A stretch of DNA of 64,000 nt from Haliea sp963974125 (GTDB taxonomy: Bacteria; Pseudomonadota; Gammaproteobacteria; Pseudomonadales; Halieaceae): contig CAXBCH010000002.1 in assembly GCA_963974125.1 (NCBI GenBank), positions 1-64,000 on the forward strand. The letters run 5' to 3'. Below the pieces are notes generated by a model that saw nothing but the letters and a program-made list of their open reading frames with translations, searched no databases and was not told the DNA's origin. The position numbers were made by a program, and so were the translations under genes. Positions 7,835-16,639 of the stretch are shown here, one piece after another; positions within the stretch are counted from its first letter, which is position 1, and every line of letters begins with the position of its first letter.

Positions 7835-10090
7835 ATGAGCAGTTCCACCCAAGATAACGCAGCCCCCGCGAGCCTGTCCGCCAGTGCCACGCGGCAGTGG
7901 TTTGCCACCTGCCCCAAGGGGATTGAGGGCCTGCTGTTGGCGGAGTTGCTGGCGCTGGGCGCCAGCGGGGGCCGGGAAACGGTCGCCGGGGTCTATTTCG
8001 ACGGCCCGCTCGCGATCGGCTATCGGGCCTGTCTGTGGTCGCGGCTGGCGAATCGGGTGCTGCTGCCGCTGGCGAAATTCGAAGCCCAGGATGCCGATGC
8101 GCTCTATGCCGGGCTGATGCGGGTGGACTGGACCGGGATCATGTCCGCGGAGCAGACCTTCAGTATCGATTTCAGCGGTGAGAACACCCATATCCGCAAC
8201 ACCCAGTTCGGCGCCCAGCGCTGCAAGGACGCCATCGTCGACTGGTTTCTCCAGCACGGCGGCAAGCGGCCCTCGGTGGAGCGGGCCGACCCGGACCTGC
8301 GCTTCAATGTGCGCCTGTCCCGGCACGGCATCCTTCTCGCCCTGGACATCTCCGGCGGCAGCCTGCACCGGCGCAATTACCGTCTGCAGGCCGGGGCGGC
8401 GCCGCTGAAGGAAAACCTGGCGGCGGCCATCCTGCTGCGGGCGGACTGGCCCGGGATGGCGGCGCGGGGCGGCGCCCTGATCGACCCGATGTGTGGCTCT
8501 GCAACCCTGCTGCTGGAAGGCGCCATGATGGCGGCGGATATTGCTCCCGGGCTGGCGCGGCCCCGGTTTGGCTTTGAGCGCTGGCAAGGCCACAGTGCAC
8601 CCCAGTGGCAGGCCCTGCTGAGCGATGCCCGCGGCCGCGCCGAGCGCGGCAAGCAGGCGCGCTTGCCGGAAATTCGGGGTTATGATGCGGACCCGAAAGT
8701 GATACACCGGGCGCAGGAAAATATCGCCAGCGCCGGCCTGGAAGCGGTGGTGCGGGTCAGCTGCAAACCGCTGGCGGAGCTGACCCGGCCGACCCACCTG
8801 CCGCTGCCGCTGGGCCTGCTGATCTGCAATCCGCCCTATGGTGAGCGCCTTGGGGACAAAGACAGCCTGCAGTACCTGTACCGACAGCTGGGCGAAACCA
8901 TGCTGCGGGAATTCCCGGGCTGGCAGGCGGCCATTTTTACCGCCGACAAGGACCTGGGCCGCGCCACCGGCCTGCGCAGCCACAAGCAGTACAAGCTATG
9001 GAACGGCGCACTGGAGTCCAGCCTGCTGTTGTTCGATCTGAGTGACAACCGGCTCAGCGACAAGCTGCCGCGGGCGCAACCGAACACGACCACCAGTCCG
9101 GCTGCGGAGCTGTCGCAAGGGGCGCAGATGTTCGCCAACCGGCTGCGCAAGAACCGGCGACGGCTGGCCAGCTGGGTCAAGCGCGAGGGTATCGAGTGTT
9201 ACCGGCTGTACGATGCCGATATGCCGGAATATGCTGTCGCAGTCGACATCTACGGGGATCAGGTACACGTGGCCGAATACCAGGCGCCCAGGGATGTCGA
9301 TCCCGCGGCAGCTGCCGCACGCCTGGCTGAAGTACAGGCGGCGCTGCCCGCCGCGCTCGACGTGTCGCCGGAACACATCGTCTACAAGTTGCGCCAGCGG
9401 CAGCGGGGGGACGAGCAATACGGCAAGCAGGACAGCAGCGGTGAGCTGGTCTCGGTGCGCGAGGGCAGGGCGCAGTTGCTGGTCAACCTGCGCGACTACC
9501 TGGATACCGGCCTGTTCCTGGACCACCGTCCCCTGCGCCTGCGCCTGGGGCGTGAAGCCGAGCGCAAGGATTTCCTCAATCTGTTCTGTTACACCGGTGC
9601 GGCAACTGTACACGCCGCCTTGGGTGGCGCCCGCAGCACCACCAGCGTCGACCTCTCCAACACCTACCTCGGTTGGCTGCGGAAGAACCTGGCCCACAAT
9701 GGCCTCGACGAAACCCGCAACCTGCTGGAGCGCGCGGACTGCCTGGCCTGGTTGCAGGCCTGCGGCCGCCGCTTCGACCTGATCCTGCTGGACCCGCCGT
9801 CGTTCTCGAATTCCCGCAAGCTGTCGGAGTCCTTCGATGTGCAGAGGGATCACGCCGGCCTGGTGCGCGCGGCAATGGCGGTATTGCGTCCCGGTGGGGT
9901 GCTGTACTTTTCCAATAATCGCCGGGGATTCCGGCTGGACCCGGCGCTGGAGGCGGATTACCCGTGCGAGGATATTACCCGCAGTACCCTCGATCCGGAC
10001 TTCCAGCGCAACAGTCGAATTCACCAGTGCTGGCGGCTGGTGGCTCCGGCCACGCTGCCGAGACACGACAGTCCCTGGTCTCGGAGGTAA
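7835..10090 (+). CDS. rlmKL: Bifunctional 23S rRNA methyltransferase RlmK/RlmL
   Basis: This fused enzyme methylates 23S rRNA: the RlmL half makes N2-methyl-G2445 and the RlmK half makes N7-methyl-G2069 (E. coli numbering). It has an N-terminal THUMP RNA-binding region (FATCPKGIEGLLLAELLALGA, then SFSIDFSGENTHIRN-like strand), followed by the first methyltransferase domain with IDPMCGSATLLLEGA and the catalytic NPPYGERLG. The second domain carries FCYTGAATVHAALGGA and LDPPSFSNS. About 750 residues is slightly longer than the E. coli protein (702). I prefer the ATG at 7835; GTG 7814 and ATG 7826 are alternatives. Confidence 0.95.
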   Translation: MSSSTQDNAAPASLSASATRQWFATCPKGIEGLLLAELLALGASGGRETVAGVYFDGPLAIGYRACLWSRLANRVLLPLAKFEAQDADALYAGLMRVDWTGIMSAEQTFSIDFSGENTHIRNTQFGAQRCKDAIVDWFLQHGGKRPSVERADPDLRFNVRLSRHGILLALDISGGSLHRRNYRLQAGAAPLKENLAAAILLRADWPGMAARGGALIDPMCGSATLLLEGAMMAADIAPGLARPRFGFERWQGHSAPQWQALLSDARGRAERGKQARLPEIRGYDADPKVIHRAQENIASAGLEAVVRVSCKPLAELTRPTHLPLPLGLLICNPPYGERLGDKDSLQYLYRQLGETMLREFPGWQAAIFTADKDLGRATGLRSHKQYKLWNGALESSLLLFDLSDNRLSDKLPRAQPNTTTSPAAELSQGAQMFANRLRKNRRRLASWVKREGIECYRLYDADMPEYAVAVDIYGDQVHVAEYQAPRDVDPAAAAARLAEVQAALPAALDVSPEHIVYKLRQRQRGDEQYGKQDSSGELVSVREGRAQLLVNLRDYLDTGLFLDHRPLRLRLGREAERKDFLNLFCYTGAATVHAALGGARSTTSVDLSNTYLGWLRKNLAHNGLDETRNLLERADCLAWLQACGRRFDLILLDPPSFSNSRKLSESFDVQRDHAGLVRAAMAVLRPGGVLYFSNNRRGFRLDPALEADYPCEDITRSTLDPDFQRNSRIHQCWRLVAPATLPRHDSPWSRR

Positions 10091-10293
10091 GCGGCTGCAA
10101 ACCCGCAGGAAATACACTGTCCACATTCCTTGACACCCCGGAAGCCGTGTGTAGAGGGTGGTTTTTTTTCAGTGATCATTTCAGGTAGTTGCTTTAACCG
10201 CATGAAAAATATGAAGAATGTTGCTTTGTTTTCCGGTGCCTCCCGGCACCTGCCAGTTGCTCTCGCTGGAGTCGGAGGCGCTTTGCTGGCAAG

Positions 10294-10331
10294 CTATCCC
10301 CACAGTTATCCACAGGCCGATCTGTGGATAA
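10294..10331. promoter_or_regulatory. Cluster of three DnaA boxes
   Basis: Two perfect consensus DnaA boxes face each other: TTATCCACA at 10306-10314 and its inverse TGTGGATAA at 10323-10331, 8 bases apart. A degenerate third box (CTATCCCCA) lies at 10294-10302. An AT-rich patch with a T-run and a GATC site lies 60-140 bases to the left (about 10160-10240). The arrangement recalls E. coli DARS-type DnaA-reactivating sites, or a DnaA-controlled promoter for the gene at 10366. Confidence 0.6.
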
Positions 10332-10365
10332 GCGGTGGATGAGAGCGGATTTGATGGGGGTCTCT

Positions 10366-10821
10366 ATGCGCACGCTGTTGCTTGTCTACCATAGCCAGAG
10401 CGGTGCCAGTGCACAGCTGGCGCAGGCCTGCTGCGGCGCGGCCGCAACCGTGGCGGGCTTGCAGGTGAGAGTGCTGCGGGCCTGGGATGCCGGCAGCGCC
10501 GATCTGTTGGCGGCGGACGGCCTGGTGCTGGTGGGAGCGGAAAACTCCGGCAGCCTGAGCGGTGGTATCAAGGACTTCCTCGATCGGACCTTTTACCCCG
10601 TGGGAGAGGCGGGTCGGGTACTGCCCTATGCGCTGCTGCTCAGCGCCGGCAATGATGGCCGCGGTGCCCGGGAACAGGCGCGGCGGATTCTCTCGGGCTA
10701 CCCGCTGACGCCCGCGCTGGAACCGGTGATCTGTCGCGGCGAGGTGACTGCGGAGCATCGCCGTCAGGCGGCGGCAATGGGCGAGGCCTTCGCCACCGGC
10801 CTGGAGATGGGGATTTTTTGA
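10366..10821 (+). CDS. Flavodoxin-fold NAD(P)H-dependent FMN reductase-like protein
   Basis: This is a 151-residue protein of the flavodoxin-like fold. The N-terminal phosphate loop LLLVYHSQSGASAQLA binds FMN phosphate, and GAENSGSLSGGIKDFLDRTFYP is the second flavin-contact region seen in WrbA-type and NADPH-FMN reductase families. The start at 10366 (MRTLLLVYHS) puts the flavin loop at the very N terminus, as expected; upstream starts would add a non-conserved tail. It lies just downstream of the DnaA-box cluster and about 20 bases before a thioesterase gene. Substrate unknown. Confidence 0.8.
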   Translation: MRTLLLVYHSQSGASAQLAQACCGAAATVAGLQVRVLRAWDAGSADLLAADGLVLVGAENSGSLSGGIKDFLDRTFYPVGEAGRVLPYALLLSAGNDGRGAREQARRILSGYPLTPALEPVICRGEVTAEHRRQAAAMGEAFATGLEMGIF

Positions 10822-10841
10822 CCAACAATGAAGAGGTGAGC

Positions 10842-11318
10842 ATGACGGGCAGTACATTGCCGCCGGGTCTGCCGCAGGGTTTTGAGCCCCTGCCTGCCGG
10901 GCTGGGTTTTACCGACACCCTGCAACCGAGTTTCCGTCGCATCGATGGCGCAGGGGTCAGTTTCGGTCTGTGGGTGTGCGAGCAGCACTGCAACGTCATG
11001 GGCATCTGCCACGGCGGTGTGCTTACCACGCTGGCGGATATCGCCGCGGCCACCGGGGTGAACCAGGCCGCCGGGCGGGTGGCGGGCAGTCCCACCATCA
11101 ATCTGGCGCTGGATTTCATCAGTGCCGGTCGCAAGGGCGACTGGCTGCAGGCGGATGTACTGCAGGTCAGCGTCAAGCGGCGCTTCGGCTTCAGCAGCGG
11201 GGTCATCAGCGGCCCCGAGGGTGTGGTGGCACGCTTCAACGGCACCTTCTACCTGCCCGACCACGACGGGATCTGGCGGCAGCCACCACCAGAGTCTGGC
11301 CTGCTCCCCGGAGAGTAG
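10842..11318 (+). CDS. Hotdog-fold thioesterase, PaaI/YdiI-like
   Basis: This 158-residue protein of the PaaI thioesterase superfamily hydrolyses acyl- or aryl-CoA thioesters. The diagnostic CHGGVLTTLADIAAATG motif (residues about 56-72) begins the central hotdog helix. It is followed by TINLALDFISAGRKGDWLQADVLQ, the substrate-facing strand. The ATG at 10842 has GAGGTGA five bases upstream. The stop is two bases from that of the LysR gene on the other strand, so the genes are convergent. Likely co-transcribed with the flavodoxin-like gene. Confidence 0.85.
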   Translation: MTGSTLPPGLPQGFEPLPAGLGFTDTLQPSFRRIDGAGVSFGLWVCEQHCNVMGICHGGVLTTLADIAAATGVNQAAGRVAGSPTINLALDFISAGRKGDWLQADVLQVSVKRRFGFSSGVISGPEGVVARFNGTFYLPDHDGIWRQPPPESGLLPGE

Positions 11319-11320
11319 GT

Positions 11321-12199
11321 TCAGTCGCCGTCGGCGAATGCGTCCAGTACTGAGACGAACGCCTGCGCCGCCCGCGACAGGCTGCGGCTGCGGTGGTAGA
11401 CCAGCCCCAGGGTGCGTTCGAGTTCGACAGCGGCAACCGGCAGCGCCACCAGGTCCGGGTCGAGCATGGTCTGCGGCAGTACGGTCCAACCGAGGCCGAC
11501 GGAGGCCATCATCCGAATCGTTTCCAGATAATTGGTGGCCATGGATACCTGCAGGGACAACCGGTGATCCGCGAACAAGCGCTTCACGATCTGGCCGGTG
11601 TAGGTGTTGAGTCCGGGCAGGATTGCAGGGTGCCGGGCGAGATCCGCCAGCCTGCAGGCGCCCCTGGCGGCCAGGGGGTGATCGGCCGCCACCATGAACA
11701 CCAGCGGGTCCCGCCACAGCGGCCGGGTGATCATGCTGTCGTCGGCGACCGGCGCCAGGGTAACGACGGCCAGCTCCGAACGGCTCTGCATGATCAGGTC
11801 GTAGGCCTGCTCGGAGTCCATGAAGTCGATGTCGATATTGGCCTCCGGATAGGCTTTGCTGAAGGCGCTCAGTACGGGCGGCAACCGGTGCAGCCCGATG
11901 TGGTGGCTGGTGGCCAGGCGCAACTGGCCCGCAACCTCCCCGGACAGATCGCGCACGGCCTGCTCGGCGGTGAACAGCTGCTGTACGATAGCCTTGGCGT
12001 GGGGCAGCAGGGCCTGGCCAGCCTCGGTGAGGCCGATGTGGCGGCCAATGCGGTCGAACAACTCGCAGCCCAGACTCTGCTCCAGCAGCGCGATGCGTTT
12101 GCTGACGGCGGGCTGGGACAGATGCAGCCGTTCTGCGGCCAGGGAAAAGGAACCTTCCTCCGCTACCAGCAGGAAAGCCTGCAGGTTCTGGATATCCAC
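11321..12199 (-). CDS. LysR-family transcriptional regulator next to leuCDB
   Basis: This 292-residue LysR-type regulator has a winged HTH at residues 1-60 (FLLVAEEGSFSLAAERLHLSQPAVSKRI) and a periplasmic-binding-protein-like effector domain, GQLRLATSHHIGLHRLPPVL onwards. It is transcribed away from leuC, and the shared 105-base intergenic region carries a LysR-type palindrome. LysR genes sit in this place in other gammaproteobacteria and are inferred to control leucine biosynthesis. The effector is not visible in the sequence. Confidence 0.93.
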   Translation of the reverse strand: MDIQNLQAFLLVAEEGSFSLAAERLHLSQPAVSKRIALLEQSLGCELFDRIGRHIGLTEAGQALLPHAKAIVQQLFTAEQAVRDLSGEVAGQLRLATSHHIGLHRLPPVLSAFSKAYPEANIDIDFMDSEQAYDLIMQSRSELAVVTLAPVADDSMITRPLWRDPLVFMVAADHPLAARGACRLADLARHPAILPGLNTYTGQIVKRLFADHRLSLQVSMATNYLETIRMMASVGLGWTVLPQTMLDPDLVALPVAAVELERTLGLVYHRSRSLSRAAQAFVSVLDAFADGD

Positions 12200-12234
12200 T
12201 TAAATTACCTTTAGGAATGCTTTGGATAAAAATA

Positions 12235-12249
12235 ATAAATTTGAGTTAT
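12235..12249. promoter_or_regulatory. Candidate LysR-type operator (T-N11-A) before leuC
   Basis: ATAA-N7-TTAT is a dyad at 12235-12249 and satisfies the T-N11-A LysR box. It is nested within a wider inverted repeat, GGATAA (12224-12229) and TTATCC (12246-12251). The region is the most AT-rich part of this neighbourhood and lies between the divergent LysR gene and leuC, so it very likely holds both promoters. Confidence 0.5.
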
Positions 12250-12304
12250 CCGATGGTCAAGTTTATTATTGGAGTATTGCATTCACTGGCAGGCGAGGGT
12301 TCTC

Positions 12305-13738
12305 ATGGCCGGGCTGACACTCTACGACAAACTCTGGCGCAACCATCTGGTTGCACAGCGGGACGACGGTTCCGCCCTGATCTATATCGACCGCCACTTG
12401 ATTCACGAGGTGACGTCGCCGCAGGCTTTCGAGGGGCTGCGGCTGGCCGGGCGCAGACCCTGGCGCCTGGACGCCAACCTGGCGGTGCCGGACCACAACG
12501 TGCCGACCTCGGCGGCGGAGCGCGCCGGCGGCGTTGCCGGCATTGTCGACGAGATCTCGCGCCTGCAGGTGCAGACTCTGGACGACAACTGTCTCGCCTT
12601 CGACATCACCGAGATTCCGATCAACGATCTGCGGCAGGGGATCGTACATGTGGTGGGACCCGAGCAGGGCGCAACCCTGCCCGGCATGACCGTGGTCTGC
12701 GGCGACTCCCACACATCGACCCACGGCGCCCTCGGGGCCCTGGCCCACGGTATTGGCACGTCCGAAGTTGAACACGTGCTGGCGACCCAGTGCCTGGTGC
12801 AGCAAAAGATGAAGAACATGCTGGTGCGGGTGGACGGGCAGCTGCAGCCCGGGATCACCGCCAAGGATGTGGCCCTGGCCATCATCGGCCAGATCGGCAC
12901 CGCCGGCGGTACCGGTTACGCCATCGAGTTCGGCGGTGAGGTGGTCCGCGCCCTGAGTATGGAAGGACGCATGACCCTGTGCAATATGTCGATCGAGGCC
13001 GGCGCCCGCATGGGCATGATCGCGGTGGACGACACCACCCTGGAGTACGTTCGCGGCCGCACCTATGCGCCGAAAGGTGAATTGTGGGACGCGGCCGTCG
13101 CCGCCTGGGCCGACCTGCACAGCGACGCCGATGCCCGGTTCGACAAGGTGGTCACACTGCAGGGAGAGGACATCCAGCCGCAGGTGACCTGGGGTACCTC
13201 GCCGGAGATGGTGTTGCCCGTCGACGGCATCATCCCGGACCCGGCGCAGATGGACAACGCCTCGCGCCGGGAAGGCACCCGCCGCGCCCTGGAATACATG
13301 GGTCTCAAACCCGGCATGGCGATTACCGATATCCGGCTGGACCGGGTATTCATCGGTTCCTGCACCAACAGCAGGATCGAGGACCTGCGCGCGGCCGCCG
13401 CGGTAGTCCAGGGCAAGCGGGTGGCGTCGACCATCAAGCAGGCGCTGGTGGTGCCCGGCTCCGGTCAGGTCAAGGCCCAGGCTGAGGCCGAGGGGCTGGA
13501 CCGGATTTTCCTCGACGCAGGGCTGGAATGGCGCGAGCCCGGCTGCTCCATGTGCCTGGCGATGAATGCCGACAAGCTGGGCAGCGGCGAGCACTGCGCC
13601 TCCACCTCCAACCGCAATTTCGAGGGGCGCCAGGGCATCGGTGGCCGTACCCACCTGGTGAGTCCGGCCATGGCCGCGGCCGCCGCGATCGCCGGCCACT
13701 TTGTCGATGTACGCAGCCTGCAGGAGACCAGCGCATGA
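12305..13738 (+). CDS. leuC: 3-isopropylmalate dehydratase large subunit
   Basis: LeuC with LeuD isomerises 2-isopropylmalate to 3-isopropylmalate in leucine biosynthesis. The 477-residue protein carries the three [4Fe-4S] cysteines: one in FIGSCTNSRIEDL and two in the CSMC motif of EPGCSMCLAMN. CGDSHTSTHGALG is the conserved early active-site segment. The ATG at 12305 follows GAGGG. Its stop overlaps the leuD start by four bases (ATGA), ensuring coupled translation of the two subunits. Confidence 0.98.
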   Translation: MAGLTLYDKLWRNHLVAQRDDGSALIYIDRHLIHEVTSPQAFEGLRLAGRRPWRLDANLAVPDHNVPTSAAERAGGVAGIVDEISRLQVQTLDDNCLAFDITEIPINDLRQGIVHVVGPEQGATLPGMTVVCGDSHTSTHGALGALAHGIGTSEVEHVLATQCLVQQKMKNMLVRVDGQLQPGITAKDVALAIIGQIGTAGGTGYAIEFGGEVVRALSMEGRMTLCNMSIEAGARMGMIAVDDTTLEYVRGRTYAPKGELWDAAVAAWADLHSDADARFDKVVTLQGEDIQPQVTWGTSPEMVLPVDGIIPDPAQMDNASRREGTRRALEYMGLKPGMAITDIRLDRVFIGSCTNSRIEDLRAAAAVVQGKRVASTIKQALVVPGSGQVKAQAEAEGLDRIFLDAGLEWREPGCSMCLAMNADKLGSGEHCASTSNRNFEGRQGIGGRTHLVSPAMAAAAAIAGHFVDVRSLQETSA

Positions 13739-14394
13739 AGAGCTTTACCGTACTGGAGGGCCTGGTGGCGCCGATGGACCGGGCCAATGTCGATACCGAC
13801 ATGATCATTCCCAAGCAGTTCCTGAAGTCGATCAAGCGCAGCGGCTTTGGCCCCAATCTGTTCGACGAAATGCGCTATCTCGACGAGGGCCAGCCTGGTC
13901 GCGACAACAGCCAGCGGCCGCTGAACCCGGATTTCCCCCTCAACCATGCCCGCTACCGGGGTGCCTCCATTCTGCTGGCGCGGGAAAACTTCGGCTGCGG
14001 CTCCAGCCGCGAACATGCGCCCTGGGCGCTGGAAGACTACGGCTTTCGCTGTATTATCGCCCCCAGCTTCGCCGACATTTTCTACAATAACTGCTTCAAG
14101 AACGGCATCCTGCCGGTGGTATTGCCGGCGCAGCAGGTGGAGGAGCTGTTCTCGGCCCTGTACGCGGAAGAGGGTTACCGGCTTGAGGTTGACCTGGAAC
14201 AGCAGCAGGTTCGGACCCCGGCGGGGGAAACCTTGCGCTTCGAGGTAGACCCGGCGCGCAAGCACTGCCTGCTGCAGGGTCTGGACGACATTGGCGTCAC
14301 TCTGGAAAGCGCAGATGCCATCCGCAGTTTTGAACAGCGCTGGCGGCAGAGCTCACCCTGGCTGTTCGGTGTCATCGGGCAGGAGCAAGGCTGA
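13735..14394 (+). CDS. leuD: 3-isopropylmalate dehydratase small subunit
   Basis: LeuD is the small subunit that completes the active site of isopropylmalate isomerase. The protein has 219 residues, usual for the family. It begins MKSFTVLEGLVAPMDRANVDTDMIIP and contains the hallmark GCGSSREHAPWAL, which contacts substrate. The next gene, leuB, begins one base after its stop, so leuCDB form one operon. Confidence 0.98.
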   Translation: MKSFTVLEGLVAPMDRANVDTDMIIPKQFLKSIKRSGFGPNLFDEMRYLDEGQPGRDNSQRPLNPDFPLNHARYRGASILLARENFGCGSSREHAPWALEDYGFRCIIAPSFADIFYNNCFKNGILPVVLPAQQVEELFSALYAEEGYRLEVDLEQQQVRTPAGETLRFEVDPARKHCLLQGLDDIGVTLESADAIRSFEQRWRQSSPWLFGVIGQEQG

Positions 14395-14395
14395 C

Positions 14396-15475
14396 ATGAG
14401 CAAAAGAATACTGGTTTTGCCGGGTGACTACATCGGTCCGGAAATCATGGCGGAAGCTGTTACTGTGCTGGAAACGGTTGACCGCCGCTTCGGCCTCGAC
14501 CTGGAGCTCGAGCATGGCCTCCTGGGTGGTGCGGCCCTGGATGAGCACGGGGTACCCTTGCCGGAGCAGACCCTGGCCAGTGCGCGGGCGGCGGATGCCA
14601 TTCTGTTGGGTGCAGTGGGTGGGCCGAAGTGGGACAACGTCGAACGCCACCTGCGTCCCGAGCGCGGCTTGTTGGGCCTGCGCTCGGCGCTGGAGCTGTT
14701 CGGCAACCTGCGTCCCGCCATTCTCTACCCGCAGCTGGCGGCCGCCTCGAGTCTCAAGCCCGAAATCGTGGCGGGACTGGATATCCTCATCGTGCGCGAG
14801 TTGACTGGCGGTATCTACTTCGGTGAGCCGCGCGGCATCCGCACGCTGGAAAATGGCGAACGCCAGGGTTTCAATACCTACATCTACAGCGAATCGGAAA
14901 TCCGCAGGATCGGCCATCTGGCCTTCCAGCTGGCCAGGCAGCGGGGCCACCGCGTCTGCTCGGTGGACAAGAGCAACGTGCTCGAGGTCACCGTGCTCTG
15001 GCGCGAGGTCATGGAGGAGGTGGGCAGGGAATATCCCGATGTGGAGTTGAGCCACATGTATGTGGACAACGCCGCCATGCAACTGGTGCGGGCGCCGAAA
15101 CAGTTCGATGTCCTGGTCACCGGCAACATGTTTGGCGACATCCTTTCGGACGCGGCCGCCATGCTCACCGGCTCCATCGGTATGTTACCCTCGGCATCCT
15201 TGGACAAGAACGGCCGCGGGATGTATGAACCCTGCCACGGTTCGGCGCCGGACATCGCCGGGCAGGGCAAGGCCAACCCGCTGGCGACCATTCTGTCCGT
15301 GGCGATGATGCTGCGCTATACCCTGGCCGCGCCGGCCGCCGCGGCGGCGATCGAGGACGCGGTCAGCGCGGTACTCGATCAGGGTTTGCGTACGGCGGAC
15401 ATTCACGGCGAGGGCATGACCCCGGTCTCGACCCGGGAGATGGGCGCGGCCGTGGTGGCCGCCCTGCAGGCCTGA
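14396..15475 (+). CDS. leuB: 3-isopropylmalate dehydrogenase
   Basis: LeuB oxidises and decarboxylates 3-isopropylmalate with NAD to 2-oxoisocaproate, the third specific step of leucine synthesis. The 359-residue protein starts KRILVLPGDYIGPEIMAEAV. It contains RELTGGIYFGEPRG (substrate loop), DKSNVLEVTVLWREV (Lys/Asn active site) and GDILSDAAAMLTGSIGMLPSA (Mg and NAD site). It ends the leu operon; asd follows after 28 bases. Confidence 0.98.
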   Translation: MSKRILVLPGDYIGPEIMAEAVTVLETVDRRFGLDLELEHGLLGGAALDEHGVPLPEQTLASARAADAILLGAVGGPKWDNVERHLRPERGLLGLRSALELFGNLRPAILYPQLAAASSLKPEIVAGLDILIVRELTGGIYFGEPRGIRTLENGERQGFNTYIYSESEIRRIGHLAFQLARQRGHRVCSVDKSNVLEVTVLWREVMEEVGREYPDVELSHMYVDNAAMQLVRAPKQFDVLVTGNMFGDILSDAAAMLTGSIGMLPSASLDKNGRGMYEPCHGSAPDIAGQGKANPLATILSVAMMLRYTLAAPAAAAAIEDAVSAVLDQGLRTADIHGEGMTPVSTREMGAAVVAALQA

Positions 15476-15503
15476 TCATTCACTCCGGAATACAGAGGTA
15501 TTT

Positions 15504-16529
15504 ATGAGCAAGCTTTACGATGTCGCCGTTGTCGGCGCGACCGGCGCAGTCGGTGAAACCATGATGGCCATTCTCGAGGAGCGCAATTTCCCGGTCGGCA
15601 CTCTGTACCCGCTGGCCAGCGCGCGCTCTGCGGGTAAAACCGTCACCTTTCGCGGCAAGCAGGTAAAGGTGACGGACCTGGCTGATTTCGACTTCAGCAA
15701 GGCGCAGATAGGGCTTTTTTCCGCCGGCGGCAGCATCTCGGAAGAGTTCGCGCCCAAGGCCGCGGCAGCGGGCTGCGTGGTGATCGACAACACTTCCCAC
15801 TTCCGCCGCGACGAGGACATCCCGCTGGTGGTGCCGGAGGTAAACCTGGAGGCGTTGGCGGGGTATGCCACCCGCAATATCATTGCCAATCCCAACTGTT
15901 CCACCATCCAGATGTTGGTGGCGTTGAAGCCGATCTACGATGCGGTCGGTATCGAGCGCATCAACGTCTGCACCTACCAGGCAGTATCCGGTACGGGCAA
16001 GGAGGCCATCGAAGAGCTGGCCGGGCAGACCGCGCGCCTGCTGAACGGCAAGGAAATCGAGTGCGAGGTCTATCCGAAGCAGATCGCCTTCAACGTGCTG
16101 CCCCATATCGACATCTTCCAGGACAACGGCTATACCCGGGAAGAGATGAAGATGGTGTGGGAGACCCAGAAAATCCTCGGCGACAGCAGCGTCCAGGTCA
16201 ATCCGACCTGCGTTCGCGTGCCGGTGTTTTTCGGTCACTCCGAGGCCGTGCATATCGAAACCGCCGAGAAAATTTCCGCGGCAGACGCGCGCAAGCTGCT
16301 TGCGGCCTTCCCCGGTATTACCGTGCTGGATGAGCACGCTGACGGCGGCTATCCGACTCCAGCCACGGATAGTGCCGGCAAGGACCCGGTTTTTGTCGGC
16401 CGGATCCGCGAGGATATCTCCCATCCGCGGGGCCTGAACCTGTGGGTGGTATCCGACAATGTGCGCAAGGGTGCAGCCCTGAACAGTGTGCAAATTGCCG
16501 AGGCACTGATCAGTACTTATCTTGATTAA
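15504..16529 (+). CDS. asd: Aspartate-semialdehyde dehydrogenase
   Basis: Asd reduces aspartyl-4-phosphate to aspartate semialdehyde with NADPH, feeding lysine/diaminopimelate, threonine and methionine synthesis. The protein has 341 residues, with the Rossmann motif VVGATGAVGETM at the N terminus and the catalytic Cys in NPNCSTIQMLVALKPI. The active-site His lies within a conserved segment late in the protein. It lies between leuB and fimV, as in Pseudomonas. The preceding GAGGTATTT supplies the ribosome binding site. Confidence 0.97.
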   Translation: MSKLYDVAVVGATGAVGETMMAILEERNFPVGTLYPLASARSAGKTVTFRGKQVKVTDLADFDFSKAQIGLFSAGGSISEEFAPKAAAAGCVVIDNTSHFRRDEDIPLVVPEVNLEALAGYATRNIIANPNCSTIQMLVALKPIYDAVGIERINVCTYQAVSGTGKEAIEELAGQTARLLNGKEIECEVYPKQIAFNVLPHIDIFQDNGYTREEMKMVWETQKILGDSSVQVNPTCVRVPVFFGHSEAVHIETAEKISAADARKLLAAFPGITVLDEHADGGYPTPATDSAGKDPVFVGRIREDISHPRGLNLWVVSDNVRKGAALNSVQIAEALISTYLD

Positions 16530-16639
16530 AAACTTGCGTTAAAACATACTTCGGGTATCTTCAGAAGCGTCATACAGGGGCTGGGACCGAGGGGAGACCG
16601 GCTTGAGTGATGCCAGGGGAAGGATAACAAGGCGTGTTT

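Noticed and set aside
10261..10335. Chromosomal replication origin oriC
   Set aside because: Only three DnaA boxes are present and none of dnaA, dnaN, gyrB, gidA or parAB is nearby.
12266..13699. 477-codon minus-strand frame opposite leuC
   Set aside because: leuC on the plus strand has intact cluster cysteines and an operon context; the reverse frame is a shadow.
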